A stretch of DNA of 64,000 nucleotides from Paralvinella palmiformis (GCA_025642065.1 JAODUP010000427.1:597001-661000), one strand, 5' to 3'. Numbered from the stretch's first letter, positions 51,460-63,965 are shown. The notes: generated by a model from the sequence alone, not told the origin. A program made the numbers and translations.

Positions 51460-52849
51460 CATGTGTGTGATGTAAATTAGAAATACTAAATTACTTACTT
51501 ACAATAACTTGGTCCCTGTGATTCATTAACAAATAATTATTTTGTGCCATTGCTGGGAACTTGACAACAATTCAAGAAACTGACTGCATGAATACAGTTT
51601 TTGTAAGTCACAATTTTTTTTTTTAATCCGACCTTCCTTAACTGAGGGATAGCTATGACCGAGATTTCAACAATGAACCATGCTTTAATAAGGGACAGAA
51701 AGCTCACTGGGCTGTTTTATATGGTATGTTATATACAATCTTTAATACAACAAAAAAAAATGTAAATGAAAATCTAAATAATGTAAAAAACCTGAACAAA
51801 TATTGTATCACCAGTCATAGTTCATATCATTAAGAAAGTACATTCAGATAATCACATTTTAATAAATAGCCACCTGTGTTTCTATATCCGGGCATTTGTA
51901 CAGTGGCAATCTAGAACGATATCTGGATCTTGGATGGTTCTCTCTGGATAATACAACTGGTTCAGGATTTGAGTCAGAACTTTTCAAACACTTGTGTAAT
52001 TCAGTTGCATTCCTGGCGACTACATTTCTCACATTTAGCATATTTTTTCTTGCCAACAGTGACATGAAAAGTGTTCCTACAGTCTTTAAAATTACAACAA
52101 AACCACAAACAGTCACAATTCTTAATTTCCAAGAAACTTTTCAGTGGTCAAAAATCAACATTTGTAGATAGAGTAGCATGATAGGTAAGAGTATTTAAAT
52201 GTGGTCTTGGACTGCTTTGGCTGGTTAAAAATGAAGTCATAAAACCCATTGTTTGATGGAAATCAAGCCACCGACACAATCACAATAGTATTACCAACAC
52301 CAGTGTTACAAAGTACAGGCATTATTAAATGTTACACTTGATATGACTGATTTTTACAGTAATAGTCAAACTTTTATAGAAATTTTTTTTTTTACAATTG
52401 TGTACAAAACCTGTTTTTTACAGGACATTAACTAGTATTATTAACATCTACAGGTGTAAAAAACCTGGAAACCCTGTTTTTAATGTTCTTACGAGTTTTT
52501 TTTTTTTCCTTAGGTTTGGTATTGTTTACTAAAGATCACCATAAGAATCAGTTGATGAATTATGCAATCCGCGATGAAGAAGCGAAGAAAGTTTATCACA
52601 TGGTCAGAACAGCAGAGTTTAGAGGACGAAAAGATTCTTCCGAATCTTTTAGATTGTCCAGACTGCAGGATGCAGGTGCTAGCAATCCAAGGAAAAAGCA
52701 AAAGATCTCAGCTTTGGGATATTAAAACTCTATTGGAGAGTAATGGACAACTAAGGGTTATCGATCCAAAGATAGCTGCCAGTATGGAGAACTATAGAAT
52801 TAAGCAGTTGGATTCTGAACTGAATGCTAGGTTTATTGTGTTGACATGA
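40025..52849 (+). CDS. ACTMAP: Actin maturation protease (C19orf54/UPF0692 family), last exon apparently frameshifted
   Basis: Exons 40025-40218, 48317-48391, 48853-48974, 49092-49218, 51647-51723 and 52514-52849; phases match through exon 6. The first exon encodes a proline run (seven Pro from residue 9), as in the mammalian protein. The catalytic Cys91 lies in MCGLVALSMA, followed by KQGEMFS, and the catalytic His193 in KGQKAHWAV; EPCF precedes it. Known for the family: a cysteine protease that removes the acetylated N-terminal Met or Cys from newly made actin, so it acts in the cytosol. Odd: exon 6 begins in one frame (GLVLFTKDHH) that stops at 52725, whereas the family-like C-terminal part (QGKSKRSQLWDIK, then a stop at 52849) lies in the +1 frame. 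A one-base indel between about 52556 and 52700 would explain this. Intron 1 (8.1 kb) carries a LINE, a SINE and a hAT-type transposon. The gene converges with PNN, 0.87 kb away. Confidence 0.88.
41040..41350 (-). repeat. AATTCC-rich dispersed repeat, reverse copy
   Basis: GGAATTGGAATTGATAAAC and GAAGTTTGCTACAAAAAATT are the complement of the copy at 18765. Its continuation appears at 42795-42870, beyond a TA repeat and a LINE, so later insertions split it. Confidence 0.65.
41560..42790 (-). mobile_element. LINE reverse-transcriptase relic
   Basis: On the minus strand several frames together give RT features: LYSFLETHNIL near the 5' end, SLDWFKSYLSDSTQYVQYKG, GLPQGSVLGP (a strong RT motif), ANKLSLN, and a C-terminal domain (KVVQLINKSECNAHTANVK). 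Many frameshifts and stops. It sits in ACTMAP intron 1 and appears inserted within an AATTCC-rich repeat present on both sides. Confidence 0.8.
42883..43199 (+). repeat. SINE family D, tRNA head with LINE-like tail
   Basis: Head GATAGCACAGTTAGTTAGAGCG and GGTCGCAGGTTCGAGGCTCC is tRNA-like. The 3' end reads AGGGCGCTGTATAAATATC followed by an ATT repeat, the form of tail typical of CR1/L2-like LINEs. The central part matches the reverse-oriented copy at 15203. In ACTMAP intron 1. Not a functional tRNA gene: the stem pairing is poor and a repeat body follows. Confidence 0.75.
43455..46872 (+). mobile_element. hAT-type DNA transposon with BED-like finger, frame-broken
   Basis: 3.4 kb in ACTMAP intron 1. 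Ends are related inverted repeats (CCTGTGATTGA and its complement) followed inside by CCTACTTTTT-rich sequence; flanks TAAAGGAC and GAAAGGAC look like an 8-bp target duplication with one change. About 43940-46430 encodes a transposase in several frames: a CTLCNK...HVDSIKHK finger, FTLHFDETTTQQGKKQMDVL, HVQSRWLTLGPATERVI, and the hAT dimerisation-like LLSIAHGNADVERSLSYNRK. Stops and shifts near 44420, 44760, 45100 and 45307 show it is degraded. Confidence 0.82.
46913..46949. repeat. (AT)n microsatellite
   Basis: TA run just beyond the hAT element in ACTMAP intron 1. Confidence 0.93.
47447..47590 (+). repeat. SINE family C copy
   Basis: tRNA-like head (CACAGTGGTTAGAGCATTGC and GCGAGTTCGAATCTAGC) then a body with GACATATGTCCCAGGTGTGACCAGTGCC. 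Related copies lie at 23310 (+), 51328 (+), 55275 (-) and 57335 (-). Confidence 0.7.
48236..48288 (+). repeat. Compound (TC)n(TG)n microsatellite
   Basis: TC run then TG run, ending 28 bases before ACTMAP exon 2. Confidence 0.95.
48396..48563. repeat. Long near-perfect hairpin in ACTMAP intron 2
   Basis: Arms of about 80 bases pair around 48480: the inner 46 bp (AGTACTTAACTGAAA... to its complement) is almost exact, and the outer part (AAATAATTAATAAATTCC with TTTACTAATTATTT) has a few mismatches. It starts within 5 bases of the intron donor. Probably a small foldback/MITE insertion. Confidence 0.8.
50132..51005. mobile_element. Non-autonomous TIR element in ACTMAP intron 4
   Basis: Inverted ends TATACTCCCGTATAAATCGA and its counterpart TCGACTTATACGCGAGTATA, next to TA repeats, plus inner inverted blocks (ATATAAGTCAAGG near 50218 and 50935). 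No transposase found. It contains a diverged internal duplication. Confidence 0.65.
51328..51405 (+). repeat. SINE family C head fragment
   Basis: ACAGCACAGTGGTTAGAGCA followed by CTCCAGTTTGCAATTTAAG resembles the head of the copy at 47447; the body is not evident. Confidence 0.45.
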
Positions 52850-53722
52850 CTGCTGTAATCTCTGCCGATTATTATTATTAAACCTTTGTATTGGTATTTT
52901 ATTGGCATTTGATGTGAATGAATGTAGGTAAACAAACTGTAATTCAGATTAACTATTTTTATTTCAATCAAATAAGACTCCTCTGGTGCTTCACATAATA
53001 GATACAATGACAATAATAACTTATTATCATGCAAGCTTTTTTAATAGAAACCTGTTGTTGACAACGAAGGTTCAGAAACATATGGCATAGGTGAACTAAA
53101 CTTTGAAATGAAGTACAACTGAATTTCAAGCACATACAAAAAGTTCGTCCAATCACTCGGCGATTTTATAAAACTCCCATTTTAAATAGCAAAAGAAACA
53201 TGGTCTGCATCACTGAAGGCACATAAATTACAATTATTGATCTAGTCGCATAAAAATTCTAACAATCGACTTCACGGCTTGGAAATAACAAATGGGATTA
53301 TGGTTGTGTGTTTACGGTCATAGTCTCTGGTTCTATATTCACAGGAAGTAGCATGTTGTAATAAACTGCATAATACATTAAGTAAACAAAGGAGAAACAA
53401 TTAAAGTATATCACCTATTTACATCACAAAATCATTGTCAATTACGAAGACTTCTTGTATTAATTTACTGTTATAAACACAAATATAATATACATAATAA
53501 TTTAAGCCTAATATCTAAAATGTGTTTTAAAACCATTTTAAACGGCATGAATACTTACCTATACTTACCGTGCCATGGAACCAGCTGAAAAAAACCATCT
53601 TGAATGAAAATGCACTATTGGAATGAACACCAGAATGCACAATTATTTCAGTAATACAAAGAAATACCCCCTGCAGGACGTACCACATAGCCTGTGGGCA
53701 GTTGGTTTATTAAAATCTCGCA
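52850..53722. other. Convergent 3' regions of ACTMAP and PNN
   Basis: No ORF of interest. It should hold both 3' untranslated regions; the minus-strand polyadenylation signal of PNN may be at 53706-53711. Confidence 0.5.
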
Positions 53723-56700
53723 TTACTGTTTGGTTTCATCAATTTCGTTTGTACTGTCTTCTTCTTCTACATTGTTGACATCCATCTCCTCTTCTGACAG
53801 TGGCTCACCTCTATTCACCTCCCCACTACTCCCATTAAAATTCTCCCCCTTTCCATTAAGCCGAGCATGGACACCATCTTTCAGGCCTGAATCTGAAGCA
53901 TCTGCCTGTTTATCATCCACTTTATTGCCTGGATTCTCTCTATTCGAGGAGCTCTTCTCATTTGACATTTCCACTACCTCCTCCTCCTCATCATCATCCT
54001 GATGCGAAGAACTCCCGTGATGCAGTGATCTTTCTTTCTCCTTTATTCCCTTGTCACTCTCACTCATTCTATTCGAACGGCTTTGGCGGGATGATGACGA
54101 TGAAGACGAAGATCGGCGTTCATCTCCTTTAGACTCTTTCCTTTCTCGTTCCGATTTCTCTCCCACCTCGGCCGGTTCTGAATCTCTTTCCTTCTGATCA
54201 ACATCCTTCACTCTATCAACATCTCTAGCTTCTTTACCATCTCCTACCTCATTTTCTTTATTGCCCTTACCAGATTCTTCCTCATCTTCCATCACCTCAT
54301 CGATAACTTTCTTCCTGGTCTCTGCCTGTTTCTTGTCTCTCTTTCTGTTATCCGCCTTTCCATGTTCTTGCTCCACAACATTTCGTTTATCTACGGGCTG
54401 TTCTGCTGGCTCTTCAGTTTGTTCCCCTTCCTCTTCTTCACGCATCAGTTCCTCAATTTCCTCTTCCAACTGCTTCCTCCTGTCCTTGATAATCTCTGCA
54501 ACAGAACAAGAATCTGTGTTAAAATAATTGCATAAAATCAACAATAATCTGACATAATCCAGACCTTTTCTAATTGATGATAACATTACTAAAATATAAA
54601 ATATTAGACATTTCCTCTACCAAACACAAAAGACTACTACAGAGATCTCCATTGACATGTCTTCAACCTGTCTTAATTCATAAGTATTAACATATATCAT
54701 TCTGTCATCATGTTGATCATGATGATGATTGATACTTTACGGCCACTTTTGTGCACATGGTAGACTAAATGGGCCGAACGGCCTCCAAAGGTAATGAAGC
54801 CAAGTCAAAGATGAAACACCCTTCAGATATACCCACGCCGAGATTCAAACTCAGATGGTAGTGATCTGTGGTCCAACATGCTACCAGCTAGACCACAGAG
54901 TTTTACAAGATGAATGTACGCATTCTTCAAAAGTTCCAATGAAAGCAGATCATCTGCTCATTAACGAGCATACATCTGTAAAGAGTCTGTAAAAAAGTCT
55001 CTTACTTTCTAGAAGATCTTTAGTTCCCTTTAGCCTTGTTGTACTGCCTGAGGTGTGGGTCTTCGGTGCATAGTACAAGTGAGGTCTAGCCTTCGTTCGA
55101 ACAAAGTTTCCCAACATCTTTGTCTGCTGCGCCCACTCTTCATGCTAAAAGGTGATGATGCATTTGAAAGTATTTGGAATAATCAAAATCACAAATCAGT
55201 CCTCCGGAGAAGGCAAACGGTAGTAATAATATATATTTAACGTTTACATACAATGCAGACGTCTTTCAGTGATATAGTGAATGAATGAGTGGCTTGTTCA
55301 GTTTTGGCACTTGTCAAACCTGAGACATAGGGCCAAGTAACAAGTCCTTCGGGAAAGATCCCACAAACACAGGTGTGAGTGAGATTCAAATCCACCCAGT
55401 GAAAAAGAAAAGCGGAACCAGGATGTAACCTTTGAACTATTGAAATTATTTAATATTCATCGGAATACATTATGCTACTTCCTGTCAATAAATGAAAATA
55501 TTCGTTAGTAATCAATAGCAAAATACTAACATAAAGTGAAAATTTCATTTTCCAAGCAGAAATATCACCTTTCTTCATAAAACCAGATGATATATGTACC
55601 ACTAACGATGATGTAAAGTGGTCATACTTACTATTTTCACCAATTCAACTTTCTGTTCCAAACGACGTATTTTCTGTTCTTTCTTTTGCTTAACCAAGAA
55701 GAGCTTTCTTCTTTCCTTCTTTATATTTTCCAATTCCTGCTTGGCTTTCATCTCCAACTTCTGTTCTACAGCTTTACGTTTCGCCTCCTTAAATATGAAT
55801 ACAGTACGATACATAATTATGCGCGTAGGTGTAAAATTGGACCGTTACAATTGGTGCATCCCGTGGAAATAAATGCTTTTCCATGACTTCACTGACCTTG
55901 TCGCTCAGCTGTTTTTCTTCCTGCTTGAATCTCTGCAAGGTTCCCATCAGTACCCCGAACATCCTCTTATTTCTGAAATTGTTGAAGAAACAAATTTGAC
56001 CGTTAAAATGTAGAATCCTGACTTATGTGAGCAGAATCATCATCTTAACATTATCACGCTTTCAGAACTTCTTAGAGGACAACAAAATAATATCCTCACA
56101 GGGACTAGGTATTAGCGGTTCATCATGAAGCAGTGTCAATAAAACCCATTGGAATACAAGTAATGATGAATGCCTTTGGTGACATGGAAAAAGCTCCCAA
56201 CATGAATTAGACTGAACAACTGCAGCTGCTGTATGTGGGGACCAACCTCTGTTTGTTCTCCTGGTCTTTGCTGCTGATCTCCAGCATCTCTTCCCTGGAT
56301 AGTTTACTGACTGGGTTGGCTACTACTGATGAATGAACAGTGTGCTGTAAGCCAAGAAACACGTCAAACTATTACCATAGTTATTTACGGCAAACTAGCG
56401 TAGCAGTCAAATTAGACATTTAACATTAAATCACCCATATGATGGATGTCATAAACAAATGGTTACTTAAAATATGAATTTTTATCGGCAAACACTATAG
56501 TAATAATTATATTTACATTATCACTGCAACTGACATACAGCAACCATTCTCAATTCGTGGTATCCAACAATACCTAGTGTAACTTATCACTTGGATGGAT
56601 ATTGTTAATAACGAAACTGTTTATAGGTTTGTTAGATCATCCATGAACTGTTCATTTTATGGCAAAACGGGTTCTGTATCAGCCATATAATAGGCAAATA

Positions 56701-59700
56701 ATAACATATCTGAACTTTTCTTAAAACATTAGCCAAAATAACCCACTTTCAGCTCAAGTATGCTGTATCTGCCAAAATCACAAACTAAACTAATCTCAAC
56801 TATTCATGACAGCTAGATACTTTCTATACGATTCACTATAAATGACAGGCTCACTAAAGACAACTCCCAATTCTGGGTAGCATTGGATATTTCCCGGGAA
56901 AACAATCAGTGTAACTGACATGGGAGTACTTTTGTTCACATTTCATTTTCACCAAAGAATACTCCTCCTATTAGTAAACAAACATTAGATCCAGGCGTTA
57001 TATTTGTCCAAGCCTGTTCAGAAAGAAGAAAGCTTCCCTAAAATGTAAAACCACAATCCAAGTGTACAAGCTCATGATAACTTTCACATCTCCAGTTACA
57101 CAGAATGTGTTCGATTATGTGGGCCACGTTCTCTGTTCTAAAATGGAACATTAACAGGCCTCACACATCTGAAGATTTATAATTGCATGAAGGGCATATA
57201 TTATCTCCCATCATGTAATGTATAGTACCACTAGCCAATGTCATCTGATGATGAGTTACTAGTATAGCTAAATAATGCTTTGGAATGGTTTTTGGTTAAA
57301 AAGAGTACAAACATGTAAAGATTGTGTGAATAGGTGAGGTGCCTGTTTAACCTAGGCACTAATCACACCTGAGATATTTGGCCGAAAGGTGACTCATTTA
57401 GTAATAATACGTAATAATAACATGTAGTAATAATAAAAAACATAATATGCTGGATTTAAAGAAACAGGAATAAAAAAACAATATTGTTTACCTTCGCGAG
57501 TTCTTCCTCGTCCCCACTGTTCACATCATCTCGGGGACCTACACGACTTGAAGCAACCATCGGACCTAATCTGCAAATGATACCAAATTATGTTTGTCAT
57601 TTAGTGTTCTCTACGTACTGTTGTACATATTATGTTAATATTTATGGCTGTGAATAGTGGACAAATGGGTCATCAATCAGAACTTCTTAGAGGATAAACA
57701 ACACATTCTTCATCAACATCAGAATAGAGAAGTCATCATCTTGATAACAAGTAAAAACATGCCACACAAAGCCATCTTACTTTGATTACATACAAATGAG
57801 GAATGCTAACCTAAAAAAACCTGTGTACAACTTCACAAATTAATATATTACTATAGGTTGCCAGGATTCAGTTTTTGTCTGGTAGAATACTATATACCAT
57901 GTAACATCAGTGGATGTGACAACAGTTAGGATTGATGACTGGTGGATGTCTGTCAACAAAGGTTGTATAGTTTGTTGGGTTTCCTTTTACGAAAGTCATA
58001 AAGAAATCAACCTTAAGGTAAATGTTGAGTACCATGACAAAATTGTGAGGAAGCAGATGATAGCATTGTAGATAAGGATTGAGATGAGTGAGTAGGGATT
58101 AGTGACACAAACATTGACGGATCATTTATTGTCCCCTCAATTTAACCAGTCACCTTCAATGACATGCACGAGCGAGAGTGGCTCGCTAAGCATTGTGGTT
58201 GGTCACATCCGGGACACAAGGCAGAGTGGCAACTCCGCAGTGCAAAATCACACAAGGACAAGTAACTTGTTCAATTGTACTGCATATAGTAATAATTATA
58301 GTAATATTTAGAACTACGAATAGCTGACTAACTTGTCATCAATCAGAACTTCTTAGAGGATAAACACATATATTCTTCACCAACATCAGAATAGAGAAGT
58401 CATCATCTCGATAACAAGTAAAAACATGCCACACAAAGCCATCTTACTTTGATTACATGCAAACGAGGAATGCTAACCTAAAATGGGTCATGACCTCTGC
58501 CACCCAATTATCCAGGATGGTGTACTTTTTTTAAATATGATAAAGCATGTACTGCATTTATTTTGTTCTCAGGAATATCTATGCACATCAGTGCTTATTT
58601 TGTTTGCACGTAATTAGGAATACAGTTAATTATTGCTATATTCATCAAATAAATTCATGAAGTATTATATGAATCAAATGTATTCTGAACTAAGAACAAA
58701 TTAATATATTACTACAAGCTGCTAGGATCCAGTTTTTGTCTGGTAGAATACTATATACCATGTAACATCAGTTATCACTGACAACTTGTGGATGTGACAA
58801 CAGTTAGGATTGATGACTCGTGGATGTCTGTCAACAAAGGTTGTATTGTTTGTTGGGTTTCCTTTTACGAAAGTCATAAAGAAATCAACCTTAAGGTAAA
58901 TGTTGAGTACCATGACAAAATTGTGAGGAAGCAGATGATAGCATTGTAGATAAGGATTGAGATGAGTGAGTAGGGATTAGTGACACAAACATTGACGGAT
59001 CATTTATTGTCCCCTCAATTTAACCAGTCGCCTTCAATGACATGCAAGATCGAGAGTGGCTCGCTAAGCATTGTGGTTGGTCACATCCGGGACACAAGGC
59101 AGAGTGGCAACTCCGCAGTGCAAAATCACACAAGGACAAGTAACTTGTTCAATTGTACTGCATATAGTAATTATTATAGTAATATTTAGAACTACGAATA
59201 GCTGACTAACTTGTCATCAATCAGAACTTCTTAGAGGATAAACACATATATTCTTCACCAACATCAGAATAGAGAAGTCATCATCTCGATAACAAGTAAA
59301 AACATGCCACACAAAGCCATCTTACTTTGATTACATGCAAACGAGGAATGCTAACCTAAAATGGGTCATGACCTCTGCCACCCAATTATCCAGGATGGTG
59401 TACTTTTTTTAAATATGATAAAGCATGTACTGCATTTATTTTGTTCTCAGGAATATCTATGCACATCAGTGCTTATTTTGTTTGCACGTAATTAGGAATA
59501 CAGTTAATTATTGCTATATTCATCAAATAAATTCATGAAGTATTATATGAATCAAATGTATTCTGAACTAAGAACAAATTAATATATTACTACAAGCTGC
59601 TAGGATCCAGTTTTTGTCTGGTAGAATACTATATACCATGTAACATCAGTTATCACTGACAACTTGTGGATGTGACAACAGTTAGGATTGATGACTCGTG

Positions 59701-62700
59701 GATGTCTGTCAACAAAGGTTGTATTGTTTGTTGGGTTTCTTTTTACGAAAGTCATAAAGAAATCAACCTTAAGGTAAATGTTGAGTACCATGACAAAATT
59801 GTGAGGAAGCAGATGATAGCATTGTAGATAAGGATTGAGATGAGTGAGTAGGGATTAGTGACACAAACATTGACGGATCATTTATTGTCCCCTCAATTTA
59901 ACCAGTGGCTCGCTAAGCATTGTGGCAGAGTGATGACTCTGGAGTGCAAAAATCTGGAGTGCAAAAATCACACAAGGACAAGTAACTTGTTCAATTATGC
60001 TCCTTATATTATAGTAATATTTACAACTGCAAATAACTGACTAAATTGCCATCAATCAGAACTTCTTAGAGGATAAACACATATATTCTTCATCAACATC
60101 AGAATAGAGAAGTCATCATTTTGATAACAAGTAAAAACATGCCACACAAAGCCATCTTACTTTGATTACATGCAAACGAGGAATGCTAACCTAAAATGGG
60201 TCATGACCTCTGCCACCCAATTATCCAGGATGCTGTACTTTTTTTAAATATGATAAAGCATGTACTGCATTTATTTTTTCTCAGGAATATCTATGCACAT
60301 CAGTGCTTATTTTGTTTGCATGTAATTAGGAATACAGTTAATTATTGCTATATTCATCAAATAAATTCATGAAGTATTATATGAATCAAATGTATTTTGA
60401 ACTAAGAACCTGTGTACGACATCACAAATTAATATATTACTACAAGCTGCTAGGATCCAGTTTTTGTCTGGTAGAATACTATATACCATGTAACATCAGT
60501 GGATGTGACAACAGTTAGGATTGATGACTGGTGGATGTCTGTCAACAAAGGTTGGATAGTTTGTTGGGTTTCCTTTTACGAAAGTCATAAAGAAATCAAC
60601 CTTAAGGTAAATGCTGAATAACATGACAAAATTGTGAGGCAGATGATAGCATTGTAGATAAGGATTTAGATGAGTGAGTAAGTATTAATGACACTAACTT
60701 TGACGGATCATATATTGTCCCCTCAATTTAACCAGTCACCCCCTATGACATGCATGAGCGAGAGTGGCTCGCTAAGTATTGTGGCAGAGTGATGACTCAC
60801 ACAAGGACAAGTAACTTGTTCAATTATGCTCCTTATATTATAGTAATATTTACAACTGCAAATAACTGACTAAATTGCCATCAATCAGAACTTCTTAGAG
60901 GATAAACACATATATTCTTCATCAACATCAGAATAGAGAAGTCATCATTTTGATAACAAGTAAAAACATGCCACACAAAGCCATCTTACTTTGATTACAT
61001 GCAAACGAGGAATGCTAACCTAAAATGGGTCATGACCTCTGCCACCCAATTATCCAGGATGCTGTACTTTTTTTAAATATGATAAAGCATGTACTGCATT
61101 TATTTTTTCTCAGGAATATCTATGCACATCAGTGCTTATTTTGTTTGCATGTAATTAGGAATACAGTTAATTATTGCTATATTCATCAAATAAATTCATG
61201 AAGTATTATATGAATCAAATGTATTTTGAACTAAGAACCTGTGTACGACATCACAAATTAATATATTACTACAAGCTGCTAGGATCCAGTTTTTGTCTGG
61301 TAGAATACTATATACCATGTAACATCAGTGGATGTGACAACAGTTAGGATTGATGACTGGTGGATGTCTGTCAACAAAGGTTGGATAGTTTGTTGGGTTT
61401 CCTTTTACGAAAGTCATAAAGAAATCAACCTTAAGGTAAATGCTGAATAACATGACAAAATTGTGAGGCAGATGATAGCATTGTAGATAAGGATTTAGAT
61501 GAGTGAGTAAGTATTAATGACACTAACTTTGACGGATCATATATTGTCCCCTCAATTTAACCAGTCACCCCCTATGACATGCATGAGCGAGAGTGGCTCG
61601 CTAAGTATTGTGGCAGAGTGATGACTCACACAAGGACAAGTAACTTGTTCAATTATGCTCCTTATATTATAGTAATATTTACAACTGCAAATAACTGACT
61701 AAATTGCCATCAATCAGAACTTCTTAGAGGATAAACACATATATTCTTCATCAACATCAGAATAGAGAAGTCATCATTTTGATAACAAGTAAAAACATGC
61801 CACACAAAGCCATCTTACTTTGATTACATGCAAACGAGGAATGCTAACCTAAAATGGGTCATGACCTCTGCCACCCAATTATCCAATTATTTTTTCTCAG
61901 GAATATCTATGCACATCAGTGCTTATTTTGTTTGCATGTAATTAGGAATACAGTTAATTATTGCTATATTCATCAAATAAATTCATGAAGTATTATATGA
62001 ATCAAATGTATTTTGAACTAAGAACCTGTGTACAACATCACAAATTAATATATTACTACAAGCTGCTAGGATCCAGTTTTTGTCTGGTAGAATACTATAT
62101 ACCATGTAACATCAGTTATCACTGACAACTTATGGATGTGACAACAGTTAGGATTGATGACTCGTGGATGTCTGTCAACAAAAGTTGGATAGTTTGTTGG
62201 GTTTCCTTTTACGAAAGTCATATGTCACACAAAGCCAACTATACATGCCACACAAAGCCAACTAACTTTGGTTACATACAAATGATGAATGCCAACCCAA
62301 AATAGAAAATGAACTCTGCATACAAATGACTAAGGCTAACCCGAAATAGGTCATGACCTATGCCACACAATTATCCAGGCAGTTGTACTTTTTTAATATG
62401 ATGCACTGTGTGATCCATTTATTTTTTTCCTCAGGAATAAATTATAGGGTTTTATATAAAGCACATGCAATTCTTTATTATGTATTCAACACCTTCTTTT
62501 TATATTGTTATTTCTATGCTAACTCTCAACTTATCAAATAAATTATTTAGCACACTTAAAGCTGAATATTTAAATTAGCTGTAGTGTTCAGAAAATTACC
62601 CCCAGGTAGCCAGCTAGTGAATACACCTAATCTTCTTCATTCACATATGCACAGGACAGACACATAACATAACCCATTTAATCATTGTGTTCTTACCTGC

Positions 62701-62759
62701 TGAAGGCTCCACCACTAGTTCGCCTCTTAGCAGGAGGTCCATCACTTTGTATGCGACGC
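53723..62759 (-). CDS. PNN: Pinin, 3' part (5' exons outside the window)
   Basis: Minus-strand exons in transcript order: 62697-62759, 57492-57570, 56247-56344, 55897-55972, 55632-55787, 55006-55144 and 53723-54495, all in phase, about 461 residues. Landmarks: GPPAKRR; the pinin core NKRMFGVLMGTLQRFKQEEK; a coiled-coil stretch of Glu/Lys/Arg ending in LEQKVELVKI; HEEWAQQTKMLGNFVRTKARPHLYYAP; and a long last exon, acidic and basic low complexity with a short SSSSSSSSRQSRS tract resembling the vertebrate RS tail. Known for the family: a nuclear-speckle protein linked to splicing and exon-junction complexes, also reported at desmosomes in vertebrates. The first exon present begins with an acceptor at 62760-62761, so the N-terminal exons lie past position 64000 or were missed. 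The 57571-62696 intron is mostly a tandem repeat. A reverse AATAAA lies 12 bases past the stop. Confidence 0.94.
54715..54905 (-). repeat. SINE family B copy with tRNA-like head
   Basis: Most complete copy of this family here, in a PNN intron. On the minus strand the head reads GTGGTCTAGCTGGTAG (A box) and GAGTTTGAATCTCGG (B box), followed by the body shared with 18832 and 34391. Confidence 0.75.
55275..55440 (-). repeat. SINE family C copy
   Basis: On the minus strand, GGATTTGAATCTCACTCACA is followed by a body with CCTATGTCTCAGGTTTGACAAGTGCC, matching the copy at 47447. In a PNN intron. Confidence 0.6.
57335..57405 (-). repeat. SINE family C fragment
   Basis: On the minus strand it keeps only the body (CAAATATCTCAGGTGTGATTAGTGCC). 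In the PNN intron just below exon 57492-57570. Confidence 0.5.
57640..62225. repeat. Large tandem repeat, unit about 0.83-0.88 kb
   Basis: The landmark CATCAATCAGAACTTCTTAG recurs at about 57671, 58337, 59215, 60050, 60879 and 61708, so spacing is 666, 878, 835, 829 and 829 bp. Adjacent units are almost identical, pointing to recent expansion. Units differ by block deletions (for example near 61885). It fills most of a PNN intron. A worn remnant continues to about 62430. Confidence 0.93.
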
Positions 62760-63453
62760 CTATATCAGTAAACAGAACACTATTAAGTTCATGAAATAGA
62801 TATTCAAAACAAAACTAAAACCTGGCAATGTAACACACACAGACAAAAGGTTTTTCCCTCTGGACTTCTTCACATTTCAATAACATAAGTGTTCTTCAAG
62901 GAACTAAAGCATTACTCCAAAAAGCACTAAATTACTAAAATCATAATATCTAAAATGTGTGAAAGCAAAAATTGCATCTCGCCACAGAAACTGCACACAT
63001 TGCATTATGGCGACTTTTGTGGCTCACTCAGACAGTTTCTAATTCTATGCAACAAACTAGTGATGTTCCACTGATATGCTACTATCTGAGGAGGTAATCG
63101 AGAATCACTTTCCTGGAGGCTGATCCTTAAGATGCTGATAAAACCCCTGTGAACCATGAATATAATATAATATAAGACTGGGCAGAAGAAAGATTATCCC
63201 ATGGGTGCTTGGTTTAACCATTTGCTTGTCAGACCAGGATCATACAGCTGAGGGGGGAGGTGACACCTACCAAACACACAGGTAGCACCCAGACTGGAAC
63301 CCTGACACAGAAGCGATTTATCTATGGCACTATCCGAGTGTAGCCGTACAAATTAATCAATGAAATAATACAACTCTAGCAATTTTCATTGCATCTGCCC
63401 CACAAAATATGATTCCATTGGTGACGATCTCATGGATGTTACAACCGAAGTAA

Positions 63454-63707
63454 TTATAGTGTTTCACATGAACCATCAACAAGTCCTTTGGGATCTACAG
63501 CCAGGTATTTTTCTTCAACTTTTCTCCTTGTAGTGCCAACGACACTATAAATTAATGATGAGGGGTCTTTCATAATATCATCAACAACATCATCATCTGT
63601 CTGCAATATCATCACTGCCCCAGTGTTTGCAGTTGGCTTGTTCTGCCCACACCTGGCTGGGCTAACCCTATTCAATTGGAGCCAAGGAGGATATATAGGT
63701 CCCTCTG
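63454..63707 (-). CDS. Short hypothetical ORF
   Basis: An open frame of 84 codons on the minus strand with no ATG near its start; it contains a run like YPPWLQLNRVSPARCGQNKP, an acidic TDDDVVDDIMKD stretch, and ends SCETL before the stop. It lies in the expected 5' intron of PNN. The composition looks protein-like, so it may be an exon or a retroelement or host-gene relic. No family recognised. Confidence 0.2.
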
Positions 63708-63769
63708 TTCACTACTTTTCTTTGTTTCAAGCCATCGAGATTGTTACAAGTGTTAGCCTCTCTGTTTTG

Positions 63770-63965
63770 ATAGGTTATGGCCTCATTTGAGCATATGGTA
63801 GGCTAAATTGGGTCAAGTGAGCTCCGAAGGATGGATGAATGTTGTTTAATGACACATCAGCACAATTTAGGCCATTTGGTGTCCTAGAAAAGTGACCTCC
63901 AAAGGTAATGAGGCAAAATGACAGCTGAAACACTCTTCAGCCATAGCTAGCCATGGCCAGATGGA
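63770..63965 (-). repeat. SINE family B, diverged copies
   Basis: Contains the family body (CATATGGTAGGCTAAATTGGG, then ACCTCCAAAGGTAATGAGG) twice in part, so it looks like a rearranged or double insertion at the window edge. Confidence 0.55.

Noticed and set aside
53694..54527. Serine-rich plus-strand frames (53694-54002, 54261-54527)
   Set aside because: They are shadows of the acidic, Glu/Lys-rich last exon of PNN on the other strand.
58102..59791. Repeated 60-69 codon ORFs (at 58102, 58722, 58980, 59600, 59858)
   Set aside because: They recur because the tandem repeat recurs; frames break between units, so coding is unlikely.
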